NCBI GenBank assembly: GCA_959600835.1
Contig: CAUGNQ010000027.1
Span: forward strand, 1 to 25,221
Direction of reading: 5' to 3'
From: an uncultured Collinsella sp.
Lineage (GTDB): Bacteria > Actinomycetota > Coriobacteriia > Coriobacteriales > Coriobacteriaceae
DNA length: 25,221 nt
Below the pieces are notes generated by a model. The model had not been told where the DNA came from and made no database searches. It saw nothing but the letters and a program-made list of their open reading frames with translations. The position numbers were made by a program, and so were the translations under genes. This document shows, piece after piece, positions 15,053 through 25,221 of this stretch. Each line of letters begins with the position of its first letter. Position 1 is the stretch's first letter.

Positions 15053-16357
15053 TTGAAGGCGGACACTCAAACCATCGACATCCTGTTGTTGGGCAGCGGC
15101 GGCCGCGAGCATGCTTTGGCAGAAAAGCTCGCAGCATCACCGCGCGCCGGCAAGCTCTACATCGCGCCGGGTAACGGCGGCACCGCGAGTTGCGGCGAGA
15201 ACGTTGTTCTCGACGACTGCGATCCTGCGGACGTGGCGGCGTTTGCGCAGAGCCACGGATGCGGACTCGTGGTAATTGGCCCCGAGGCTCCGCTCGTGGC
15301 GGGCGTGGCCGACGCCGTGCGTGCGGCGGGTATTCCGTGCTTTGGCCCGGGTGCCGAGGGCGCTCAGATGGAGGGCTCCAAGCTGTTCTCCAAGCAGCTC
15401 ATGGAGCGCGCCGGTATTCCGACGGCAGCCTACGGCTCGTTTACCGACGAGGCTTCGGCTCTCGCCTACGTGCGCGAGCAGGGCGCCCCGCTGGTCGTCA
15501 AGGCCGACGGCCTTGCCGCGGGCAAGGGCGTTATCGTGGCGACCGAACTTGAGCAGGCCGAGGAGGCCGTGCGAGAGTGCTTTGGCGGCACCTTTGGCGA
15601 TGCCGGCAACACCGTGGTCATCGAGGAGATGCTGACCGGTCCCGAGTGCTCGCTGCTTGCCTTTACCGACGGCAAGACCGTGCGCCCCATGGCCACCTCG
15701 CAGGACCACAAGCGCGCGCTCGAGGGCGACAAGGGCCCCAACACCGGCGGCATGGGCGTCTACAGCCCGGTGCCCATCGTGACCGACGAGGAGCACGCCA
15801 CCATGGTGGCGGTCATGGAACAGACCGTTGCCGAACTTGCTGCCGAGGGCATCGACTACCGCGGCTGCCTGTACGGCGGCTTTATGCTCACGCCCGCCGG
15901 CCCCAAGGTGCTGGAGTTCAATGCTCGCTTTGGCGACCCCGAGACGCAGGTCGTGCTGCCGCGCCTTAAGAACGACCTGGTCGAGGTCATGCTGGCCTGC
16001 GCCAACTGCGAGCTCGATCAGATTGAGCTCGACTGGCGCGACGAGTGGGCCGTGGCCGTTGTCCTGACGAGCGCGGGCTACCCCGGCAGCTACGAGAAGG
16101 GCAAGGTCATCACCGGTATCGAGGATGCCGAGGCCATGGAGAACGTGACGGTGTACCACGCCGGCACCGCCGTGTCGGACGGCCGGCTCGTGACCAACGG
16201 CGGCCGCGTGCTCGCCGTGACCGCGCTGGGCGACACGTTCGAGAACGCTCGCAACCTTGCCTACGAGGCCTGCGAGAAGATCGATTTTGAGGGCAAGACC
16301 CTGCGTCACGACATTGGCCTGCGCGCGCTGCGCGGCCGCGACGCCTGGGATGCCTAA
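15053..16357 (+). CDS. purD: Phosphoribosylamine-glycine ligase (GAR synthetase)
   Basis: A 434-residue ATP-grasp ligase that couples phosphoribosylamine and glycine with ATP in step two of purine synthesis. Landmarks are LLLGSGGREHALAEKLA near the N-terminus, GPEAPLVAGVAD, PLVVKADGLAAGKGV (ATP-binding lid), SQDHKRALEGDKGPNTGGMG, LEFNARFGDPETQVVLPRL and the C-terminal VTALGDTFENARNLAYEACEKI. The TTG at 15053 is chosen because GAGGAGG (15041-15047) precedes it and the protein then begins just before the conserved Rossmann strand. An in-frame ATG at 14885 lies inside purA and is rejected. The NUDIX gene follows after 21 nt and is probably co-transcribed. Confidence 0.95.
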   Translation: MKADTQTIDILLLGSGGREHALAEKLAASPRAGKLYIAPGNGGTASCGENVVLDDCDPADVAAFAQSHGCGLVVIGPEAPLVAGVADAVRAAGIPCFGPGAEGAQMEGSKLFSKQLMERAGIPTAAYGSFTDEASALAYVREQGAPLVVKADGLAAGKGVIVATELEQAEEAVRECFGGTFGDAGNTVVIEEMLTGPECSLLAFTDGKTVRPMATSQDHKRALEGDKGPNTGGMGVYSPVPIVTDEEHATMVAVMEQTVAELAAEGIDYRGCLYGGFMLTPAGPKVLEFNARFGDPETQVVLPRLKNDLVEVMLACANCELDQIELDWRDEWAVAVVLTSAGYPGSYEKGKVITGIEDAEAMENVTVYHAGTAVSDGRLVTNGGRVLAVTALGDTFENARNLAYEACEKIDFEGKTLRHDIGLRALRGRDAWDA

Positions 16358-16378
16358 AATCCGAAAGGAATGAGACGG

Positions 16379-17074
16379 ATGGACGATAAGAACGAAGAGC
16401 TCGTGGACGCGCAGATCGTCGAGGAGGACAGCCGCGTGTATGGGCACGCCGAGGGCGAGCCTGGCGGCGAGGTTGCTGACGAGCCGGTGCTGGTGCTGGG
16501 CGATGACGACCCGCACGATGCCGAGCTACACGAGAAGATTCTTTCGGAGGAGTGCGCCTGGAAGGGCAAGATCCTCGACGTCCACCGTCTTGAGGTTGAG
16601 CTGCCCAACGGCCACCGCAGCGCCCGCGACATCATTCGCCATCCGGGTGCGGCGGCCGTTGTGGCGCTGACCGAGAGCGGCAAGATTGTGCTGGTGCGTC
16701 AGTACCGCACCGCCATCGACCGCGTGACGGTCGAGATTCCCGCCGGCAAGCTCGACCCGGGCGAGGATCCGCTCGATTGCGCCAAGCGCGAACTGCACGA
16801 GGAGACGGGCTTTAGGGCCGGTCGCATTCGCTTTTTGACGTCGATTGTCACGACCTGCGGCTTCTGCGACGAGATCATTCATATCTACCTGGCCACCAAG
16901 CTCGAGTTCGACGCGCCCAACCCCGACGATGACGAGTTTGTCAACGTGGACCTGGTGCCGCTGCACGAGCTGATCGACGCCGTGCTCGACGGTAAGATCG
17001 AAGACGCCAAGACCGTCGTGGGCGCACTCGCCTGCGACAGCATCGCGCATCGCCTTGGTGGAGCCGAACTGTAG
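16379..17074 (+). CDS. NUDIX hydrolase, ADP-ribose pyrophosphatase type
   Basis: A 231-residue NUDIX enzyme. The Nudix box is complete at residues 123-145: G123, E129, R137-E138 and E141-E142 in REDHEE-like order (KRELHEETGF). It is preceded by VRQYRTAIDRVTVEIPAG, the hallmark of ADP-ribose pyrophosphatases that split ADP-sugars to AMP and sugar phosphate. An unusual acidic N-terminal extension of about 50 residues (Glu/Asp/Gly-rich) comes before the catalytic domain. The ATG at 16379 has AAAGGA nine bases upstream. The ATG at 16370 abuts that site and cannot use it. Location after purD suggests co-expression; exact substrate is not determined by sequence. Confidence 0.9.
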   Translation: MDDKNEELVDAQIVEEDSRVYGHAEGEPGGEVADEPVLVLGDDDPHDAELHEKILSEECAWKGKILDVHRLEVELPNGHRSARDIIRHPGAAAVVALTESGKIVLVRQYRTAIDRVTVEIPAGKLDPGEDPLDCAKRELHEETGFRAGRIRFLTSIVTTCGFCDEIIHIYLATKLEFDAPNPDDDEFVNVDLVPLHELIDAVLDGKIEDAKTVVGALACDSIAHRLGGAEL

Positions 17075-17132
17075 CGAGCGGTTACTTTGTTGAGGCGGGG
17101 TTATGACCTCGCTGGTTTGTGTAAGTCAGCGA

Positions 17133-17230
17133 AAGTGCTCCATTTGAGACGAGGTGGCCTAAAAGAGGAGGGAAGCGTATGGATATACGCGACCGACGAT
17201 TGAAGGCCAGATTGTCCAAATGGGGCACTT
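17133..17230 (+). repeat. Inverted repeat enclosing the ABC exporter start region
   Basis: AAGTGCTCCATTTG (17133-17146) and CAAATGGGGCACTT (17217-17230) are complementary with one T-G pair, separated by 70 nt. The interval contains the AGAGGAGGGA ribosome site and the ATG at 17179. It may be two operator half-sites, an RNA stem that hides the start, or a small repeat element. Confidence 0.6.
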
Positions 17231-19050
17231 GCAGCGTCGAGACGAAACGCGGTTTGGTAAAACCGCGTAAGGTGATTATGCTGAAGCGTTTTTTGTCGTA
17301 TTACAGGCCCCAGATGGGGCTTCTTGTTGCCGATACGGTTTGCGCCCTGGTGCTTGCCGCCATTGACCTGGCGTTTCCTATTATTCTGCGCAATCTGACC
17401 GGTGGGCTGTTTACCCAGGGTCAGGCTGCCATTATGCAGGCGCTCGGTATGATCGCGGTGGGCTTGGTGCTGATGTATGCCGTCCGCTGTGCCTGCCGCT
17501 ACTTTGTGAGCTATTGGGGTCACGTGATGGGCGCGCGCATGGAGTCCAAGATGCGCGAGGACCTGTTTGACCAGTATGAGCGCTTTAGCTTTGCGTACTT
17601 CGACCGCAACAGCTCGGGCGACATGATGAGCCGCGTGGTCAACGACCTGTTCGATATCTGCGAGGCGGCGCATCACGTGCCCGAGTGGATCATCATCTGC
17701 GGCATCGAGATCATTGGCTCGTTTGTGATCCTCTTTACCATCGCCCCGGTGTTGGCGCTTGCCATGGCCGTGGTGACGGCGGTGTTTGCGGTCATCATGT
17801 TTTGGCAGAACATGCGTATGCGCGAGGTCTTTAGCGACAACCGCAAAAAGATCAGCGGCATCAATGCACAACTGCAGGATTCGCTGGCGGGCATGCGCGT
17901 AGTCAAGAGCTTTGCCAACGAGGAGACCGAGCGCGCCAAGTTCCGTGCCTCTAACGATGGCTACCTTTCGTCCAAAGAGAACATGTACCACGCCATGGGC
18001 GTCTATACCGCGACGTATGGCCTGCTCTCGGGCGTGCTCTACGTGATCGTGGTGCTGCTCGGCGGTTGGCTGGTGGCTCAGGGCGAGCTGCAAGCAGTCG
18101 ATATGGCGACGTTTGCGCTCTACATTTCGTTGTTCTGCACACCGCTCGAGACGCTTGTCAATTCCGCCGAGATGTATCAGAAGGCTATCGCCGGCTTTAA
18201 GCGTATGGACGAGGTGCTCTCGACCGCGCCGGATATCCAGGACAAGCCGGGCGCTACGGATCTGCAGGTGACCGCTGGCGCCGTGGAGTATCACGACGTG
18301 TGCTTTAACTACGAGGATGTTGAGCTGGGCGAGGGCAATGCCGACGAGCGCCCTGTTATCGACCATATGGACCTGTCCATCAGGCCTGGTCAGACCATCG
18401 CTTTGGTTGGCCCTTCGGGCGGTGGCAAGTCCACGACCTGTTCGCTGCTACCGCGCTTTTATGACGTGGCTGCCGGATCCATTAGCATCGACGGCCAGGA
18501 CGTGCGCGATGTGACACAGCAGAGCCTGCGTCGTGCCATCGGCCTGGTGCAGCAAGACGTGTATCTGTTCGATGGAACGATTGGCGAGAACATCGCCTAC
18601 GGCAAGCCGGGCGCTACGGCAGAAGAGATTGCCAAAGCCGCTCGCCGCGCCAACATCGATGCCTTTATCGAGTCGCTACCGCAGGGCTATGACACGGTCG
18701 TGGGCGAGCGCGGCAGCCGTCTTTCGGGCGGACAGAAGCAGCGTGTCGCCATCGCGCGCGTGTTTCTCAAGAACCCCAAGATCCTGATCTTGGACGAGGC
18801 GACGAGTGCTTTGGATAACGAGAGCGAGGAGGCGGTGCAGGAGTCACTCGAAGAGCTGGCGCGCGGCCGCACCACGATTATCATCGCCCACCGCCTCTCG
18901 ACCATTAAGCATGCTGACGAGATTGCGACCGTTGAGCATGGTCGCGTTGTGGAACGTGGCACGCACGAGGAGCTTCTCGCCCGTGGCGGCACCTATGCCC
19001 GTTACTATCGAATGCAGTTCGAAGGTGCGCGTGCGCACGAGCTCGACTGA
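17179..19050 (+). CDS. ABC exporter half-transporter (membrane domain fused to ATPase)
   Basis: A 623-residue type IV ABC exporter. Six membrane helices lie between about residues 47 and 330. The ATPase has Walker A GPSGGGKST (411-419), Q-loop Q458/Q459, signature LSGGQ (515-519), Walker B ILILDE (535-540) and H-loop His571. All motifs are consensus, so a homodimer would be active. Relatives export lipids, peptides or drugs; the substrate is unknown. The ATG at 17179 follows a strong AGAGGAGGGA. A second ATG at 17278 (MLKRFLSYYRPQMG) has AAGG upstream and begins where the family domain starts. Residues 1-33 are a basic extension encoded by DNA with two inverted repeats. Either start could be right. 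The downstream membrane-protein gene follows after 19 nt and is likely co-transcribed. Confidence 0.9.
   Translation: MDIRDRRLKARLSKWGTCSVETKRGLVKPRKVIMLKRFLSYYRPQMGLLVADTVCALVLAAIDLAFPIILRNLTGGLFTQGQAAIMQALGMIAVGLVLMYAVRCACRYFVSYWGHVMGARMESKMREDLFDQYERFSFAYFDRNSSGDMMSRVVNDLFDICEAAHHVPEWIIICGIEIIGSFVILFTIAPVLALAMAVVTAVFAVIMFWQNMRMREVFSDNRKKISGINAQLQDSLAGMRVVKSFANEETERAKFRASNDGYLSSKENMYHAMGVYTATYGLLSGVLYVIVVLLGGWLVAQGELQAVDMATFALYISLFCTPLETLVNSAEMYQKAIAGFKRMDEVLSTAPDIQDKPGATDLQVTAGAVEYHDVCFNYEDVELGEGNADERPVIDHMDLSIRPGQTIALVGPSGGGKSTTCSLLPRFYDVAAGSISIDGQDVRDVTQQSLRRAIGLVQQDVYLFDGTIGENIAYGKPGATAEEIAKAARRANIDAFIESLPQGYDTVVGERGSRLSGGQKQRVAIARVFLKNPKILILDEATSALDNESEEAVQESLEELARGRTTIIIAHRLSTIKHADEIATVEHGRVVERGTHEELLARGGTYARYYRMQFEGARAHELD
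17247..17268 (+). repeat. 9-bp perfect hairpin before the second start of the ABC exporter
   Basis: ACGCGGTTT (17247-17255) pairs with AAACCGCGT (17260-17268) around GGTA, ending just before AAGG (17269-17272) and the ATG at 17278. It resembles a leader attenuator hairpin, yet the frame from 17179 reads straight through it. Confidence 0.6.
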
Positions 19051-19069
19051 TTGATATGACAGGAAGTTT

Positions 19070-20035
19070 ATGGCTGACAAGAACCCTTTGACTCCGGAAG
19101 AGGTGACGGAGTTATTCTCCGAAATCGATGCATCCGGCGTCTTGGATCCTACGCTTGCCAAAAAGCGTACCGAGCGCATGCGCGAGAAGGAGGCTGCGGC
19201 CAAGCGCGGTGACAAAGCGGCGCTAGCGCAGCTGCGCAGCGAGGACCGCGCGAGCCAGGCAAAACATATCGACCCGCTGTCCGAGGACGATCCTTCGGGC
19301 TCGCAGGTGAGCCATACCATTACGAAGACCGCGATGGCCGTGGTCATCGGTATTTTGGTGCTGATCGTGGGCATGCAGATCGGCTACGGCGTGATGCGCC
19401 GTCTGAATACCGCCAATCTGTCCGAGAGCGTTTCGGTCGATACCGTTTCGACGGCGCTGAAGGGCGGCCTTGAGTGGGGCAACGGCTTTACGCAGTTTCC
19501 GCTCGACTTTTCCGTCGACGAGGCCGATGAGCGTACGGGCACGGTTGAGGTAACGGTGTTGGACACATCGTCTGCCAACGAGCTCGAACTGCTGTCCAAC
19601 GGGCAGATTCAGGCCGCGGCACTTGCGACCAACGCGCTGCTCAACGATAAGATTGACCGCGTGGTGTATAACGTGCACGCCTATATCGACGAAGATAGCA
19701 ACATTCAGCACGATTCTTTCTTTGGCATGTTTCCCGCCCAGGGCCACCAGAGCGCCATTCTGACGTTCGTATGGACCAAGAGCTCATCCAACGCCACGAG
19801 TATCGACTGGAAGATGCGCATCGTGAGTATGGATGACACCATCGCCGAACGCATTCAGAAGCAGGTGAACTCGGTGTCGTCGTTGATTGAGGACCCGGTG
19901 GTGAGCCAGACCAAGATTGACGAGGAAAAGGCCGAACGTGACCTGGAACATCGTCTGCATGGTCGCGAGATTTTCCGCGGCGGCAAGCCCGATCGCTCAC
20001 CGTCCGATCTGCTGGAACAGGACAAGATAAAATAA
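19070..20035 (+). CDS. Single-pass membrane protein of unknown function
   Basis: A 321-residue protein that I do not recognise. Residues 1-85 are charged and cytoplasmic, with a Lys/Arg/Glu/Ala-rich helix (about 28-62). One membrane helix spans about 87-107 (TAMAVVIGILVLIVGMQIGYGVM). Residues about 110-290 form a soluble alpha/beta domain that should lie outside the cell (e.g. GTVEVTVLDTSS, IDRVVYNVHAYIDEDS, SAILTFVWTKSSS). The tail is charged and possibly disordered. There is no signal peptidase site or catalytic motif. AGGAAG precedes the ATG by a few bases. It follows the ABC exporter by 19 nt and may assist it, but that is only suggested by position. A terminator follows. Confidence 0.75.
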   Translation: MADKNPLTPEEVTELFSEIDASGVLDPTLAKKRTERMREKEAAAKRGDKAALAQLRSEDRASQAKHIDPLSEDDPSGSQVSHTITKTAMAVVIGILVLIVGMQIGYGVMRRLNTANLSESVSVDTVSTALKGGLEWGNGFTQFPLDFSVDEADERTGTVEVTVLDTSSANELELLSNGQIQAAALATNALLNDKIDRVVYNVHAYIDEDSNIQHDSFFGMFPAQGHQSAILTFVWTKSSSNATSIDWKMRIVSMDDTIAERIQKQVNSVSSLIEDPVVSQTKIDEEKAERDLEHRLHGREIFRGGKPDRSPSDLLEQDKIK

Positions 20036-20041
20036 GACGCC

Positions 20042-20080
20042 ATCATCCCGCGTGAGCCACAAGCCCCGCGGGATGATTTT
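20042..20080 (+). terminator. Intrinsic terminator after the exporter operon
   Basis: ATCATCCCGCG (20042-20052) pairs perfectly with CGCGGGATGAT (20067-20077) around a 14-nt loop and is followed by TTTTT. It begins 7 nt after the stop codon. Confidence 0.92.
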
Positions 20081-20093
20081 TCCGGGACGGGGA

Positions 20094-20184
20094 TTAAAAA
20101 ATCATTATGCATAGAAAGTCATAATTATCATTTTGTAAACAATTCTATGAAATTAACGCCATAAGTGATGCTTGCGGTTAGAAT
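20094..20184 (+). promoter_or_regulatory. AT-rich control region upstream of carAB
   Basis: Positions 20094-20156 are far richer in A/T than anything nearby. They contain the palindromic motif TTGTAAACAA (20133-20142) and the near-palindrome TCATAATTATCA (20119-20130). A -10-like TAGAAT lies at 20179-20184 with no clear -35. ArgR-type or other regulator binding is possible because carAB feeds both arginine and pyrimidine synthesis, but I cannot name the protein. Confidence 0.45.
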
Positions 20185-20205
20185 ACCTCGAGGCCTAACT
20201 ACACA

Positions 20206-20238
20206 CCTTTAAGCCGGTCCTGTGAGACCGGGAAGGAG
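20206..20238 (+). promoter_or_regulatory. PyrR binding loop overlapping the carA ribosome binding site
   Basis: CCTT (20206-20209) pairs with AAGG (20233-20236). After a purine-containing internal loop (TAAG / G), CCGGTC (20214-20219) pairs with GACCGG (20226-20231), capped by CTGTGA. The core GTCCTGTGAGAC matches the conserved GTCC-n-GnGAG of PyrR RNA sites. The lower stem sequesters the ribosome site GGAAGGAG (20231-20238). This arrangement fits PyrR-dependent translational repression, described in Mycobacterium smegmatis: UMP-bound PyrR would stabilise the loop and block carA. No attenuation terminator is present between loop and start codon. Confidence 0.82.
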
Positions 20239-20242
20239 AACT

Positions 20243-21682
20243 ATGGCGAACAACCATACCGCGGGCGCTGCCGCCCGCACCTTCGCGCCCAGCGAGCTTT
20301 GCCAGCGTATGCTGGCCAAAACCAGCAAGGGCACCTGCGGTCCCTGCATCCTGTATCTTGAGGATGGGACCATTTTTTATGGACGTGCATGCGGCGCCGA
20401 GGGCACCGCGACCGGCGAAGTCTGCTTCAATACCTCGCTCGAGGGCTACTTTGAGGTTATGACCGACCCGAGTTATGCCGGCCAAATCGTAACCATGACC
20501 TATCCGCAGATCGGCAACTACGGCATCGACGAGACCGACGTCCAGTCGGCCTTCCCCGGTGACGCCGTGCGCCCTGCGGGCGCTCCGGCTATGCGCGGCA
20601 TGATCGTTCGCGACATGTGCGCCACGCCTTCTAACTGGCGCTCGGCCGTCAGCGTGCCGGAATACCTGCGTGCCCACGGCATCGTCGCTATCGAGGGCGT
20701 CGACACCCGCGCTCTGGTGCGCCACCTGCGCGACAACGGCTCCAAGATGGGCATCATCTCGACCGAGGTCTTTGACGTCGACGAACTTGCCGAGCGTCTG
20801 GCCGCAGCGCCGACGCTGGTGGGCGAGAATCTGGTCAAGACCGTAAGCTGCCCTGAACCCCACGTCTTTGTCGCGAGCGATCTGCCTGCCACGCATGACT
20901 TTGCGCTTGCGGCTGCCGCTCCTGCCCGTCACAAAGTGGTCGCGTATGACTGCGGTGTCAAGCGCGGCATCCTGGAGGGCCTGGTCCGTGCCGGCTGCGA
21001 CCTTACCGTCGTGCCGTGGGATACGCCTGCCCAGCAGGTGCTCGACATGAATCCCGACGGTGTCTTTTTGTCCAATGGCCCCGGCGACCCCGACGCCGTG
21101 GTGGAGACCTATGAGCAGGTACAGCAGCTGATCGGCAAGGTGCCGGTCTTTGGCATTTGCCTGGGTCATCAGATGATCAGCCTGGCCTGCGGCGCCCAGA
21201 TGGAAAAGCTTAAGTTCGGTCATCGCGGTGGCAACCAGCCGGTCATGAACCTGGTAAGCCGTCGCGTGGAGATCACCGCGCAAAATCATGGCTTTGGCCT
21301 GCTGTTCCCCAGCTTGGGCAAGCTTGTCCCCGAGCTTTCCGGCGGCGAGACCGAGCATGCGGCCGATGGAGATCTGCGCGTCTGGGTGCGCCGCGGCATC
21401 GCGCCGGTCGTGATGAACGAGCGCTTTGGCCGCATTCGCCTGACGCATGTGAACCTTAACGACGGCACCGCCGAGGGCATCCAGCTGCTCGACGCCCCGT
21501 GCTTCTCGGTCCAGTACCACCCCGAGGCCTCGCCTGGCCCCACCGATGCCCACTATCTCTTTACCGCCTTTACGCGACTCATGGACGGCGAGGAGAACTA
21601 CCTGGACATCGACACCGCGAAGGACCGCCTGGCTGGCTGGAATTTCGCCGAGTCCGAGAACGCTGCGACCGAGGAGAACTAA
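20243..21682 (+). CDS. carA: Carbamoyl-phosphate synthase small (glutaminase) subunit
   Basis: A 479-residue protein, about 100 longer than usual. It hydrolyses glutamine and channels ammonia to CarB. The N-terminal CPSase domain starts near residue 35 (CILYLEDGTIFYGRACGAEGTATGEVCFNTSLEGY) after a 30-residue extra leader. The class I glutamine amidotransferase domain has nucleophile Cys306 in GICLGHQ and His426-x-Glu428 in YHPEASPGP; LSNGPGDP is also present. Between NHGF (348-351) and LTHVNLNDGT (400-409) there is an insertion of about 45 residues not expected in CarA. The ATG at 20243 follows GGAAGGAG; an in-frame ATG at 20222 lies inside the PyrR loop and is rejected. carB starts 1 nt after its stop, so the two are translationally linked. 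Confidence 0.96.
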   Translation: MANNHTAGAAARTFAPSELCQRMLAKTSKGTCGPCILYLEDGTIFYGRACGAEGTATGEVCFNTSLEGYFEVMTDPSYAGQIVTMTYPQIGNYGIDETDVQSAFPGDAVRPAGAPAMRGMIVRDMCATPSNWRSAVSVPEYLRAHGIVAIEGVDTRALVRHLRDNGSKMGIISTEVFDVDELAERLAAAPTLVGENLVKTVSCPEPHVFVASDLPATHDFALAAAAPARHKVVAYDCGVKRGILEGLVRAGCDLTVVPWDTPAQQVLDMNPDGVFLSNGPGDPDAVVETYEQVQQLIGKVPVFGICLGHQMISLACGAQMEKLKFGHRGGNQPVMNLVSRRVEITAQNHGFGLLFPSLGKLVPELSGGETEHAADGDLRVWVRRGIAPVVMNERFGRIRLTHVNLNDGTAEGIQLLDAPCFSVQYHPEASPGPTDAHYLFTAFTRLMDGEENYLDIDTAKDRLAGWNFAESENAATEEN

Positions 21683-21683
21683 C

Positions 21684-24998
<3,315 letters not shown>

Positions 24999-25037
24999 TG
25001 TGACCTGGTCCGCCTCCCGCCCCGGCCTGCGGTGACT

Positions 25038-25058
25038 CGGTAGCACCGTGTGCTGCCG
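25038..25058 (+). other. Small hairpin downstream of carB
   Basis: CGGTAGCA (25038-25045) pairs with TGCTGCCG (25051-25058) with one T-G pair around CCGTG. GGGGCTTTG follows, too short a T-run for a confident terminator. Confidence 0.45.
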
Positions 25059-25099
25059 AAGGGGCTTTGAGCGATGACTAGGGCTAAATAAAAAGTGAG

Positions 25100-25137
25100 C
25101 GTGGGATCCACCGTTCGTTCGAACGGCGGATCCCACG
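25100..25137. terminator. Strong bidirectional hairpin at the end of the carAB unit
   Basis: CGTGGGATCC (25100-25109) pairs with GGATCCCACG (25128-25137). After one A-C mismatch the stem continues with CCGTTC/GAACGG around GTTC. An A-rich flank (AATAAAAA, 25087-25094) precedes it and TTAATATTT follows, so it could stop transcription from either side. The final 80 bases contain an eight-G run but no gene start that I can support. Confidence 0.75.
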
Positions 25138-25221
25138 TTAATATTTCAGCCAACGTACGTCATGGCAATTCCCGGTAGGTCGCAGGGTGGCGGGGGGGGC
25201 GGTAACAAGGGGAAAATAGAG

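Noticed and set aside
25190..25221. G-run (eight G) near the window end as a special structure
   Set aside because: It is a single homopolymer without further G-tracts of proper spacing, and too close to the edge to interpret.

Overview
The window looks like a chromosomal segment from a Gram-positive, fairly GC-rich member of the Coriobacteriia, most likely Collinsella or a close relative. This is inferred from codon use, protein style and gene order, without any database search. Most of it is housekeeping sequence. It also holds one complete insertion element and one small accessory island.

Layout. Positions 1-511 carry a stand-alone tRNA-Ile / tRNA-Ala / tRNA-Ile cluster between a promoter and a terminator. 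Positions 651-2021 hold three small genes: a bifunctional-nuclease (DUF151) protein, a two-helix membrane protein and an unknown acidic protein. The translational GTPase gene typA follows at 2139-3977. On the minus strand lie a secreted/membrane bactofilin-like protein (4106-5251), a TRIC/UPF0126 membrane protein (5358-6047) and a PD-(D/E)XK (DUF559-like) nuclease (6251-7258). The nuclease gene is bracketed by two copies of a 70-bp palindromic repeat. Positions 7431-7907 contain strong hairpins, an inverted 25-nt fragment of a tRNA-Ser 3' end, and two tRNA-Ser genes (CGA and GGA).

The conserved rpsF-ssb-rpsR-rplI operon (8412-10100) follows, with a hairpin leader that resembles the S6:S18 autoregulatory site. 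A complete 1830-bp IS1595-family element (10220-12049, 8-bp target duplication CACATAAG) separates this operon from dnaB (12163-13554). The element carries a passenger gene for a lincosamide nucleotidyltransferase-like protein. Next come purA, purD, a NUDIX ADP-sugar pyrophosphatase, an ABC exporter half-transporter and a one-helix membrane protein of unknown function. The window closes with carA-carB (20243-24998). A PyrR-type RNA binding loop folds over the carA ribosome binding site, which points to translational control by pyrimidines.

How the parts fit. purA and purD serve purine synthesis. carAB makes carbamoyl phosphate for pyrimidines and arginine. rpsF to rplI, dnaB and typA are translation and replication functions. 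The accessory material is the IS1595 unit with its resistance-like cargo and the repeat-flanked nuclease beside the tRNA-Ser genes. These two, plus the PyrR loop, are the parts most worth a second look.
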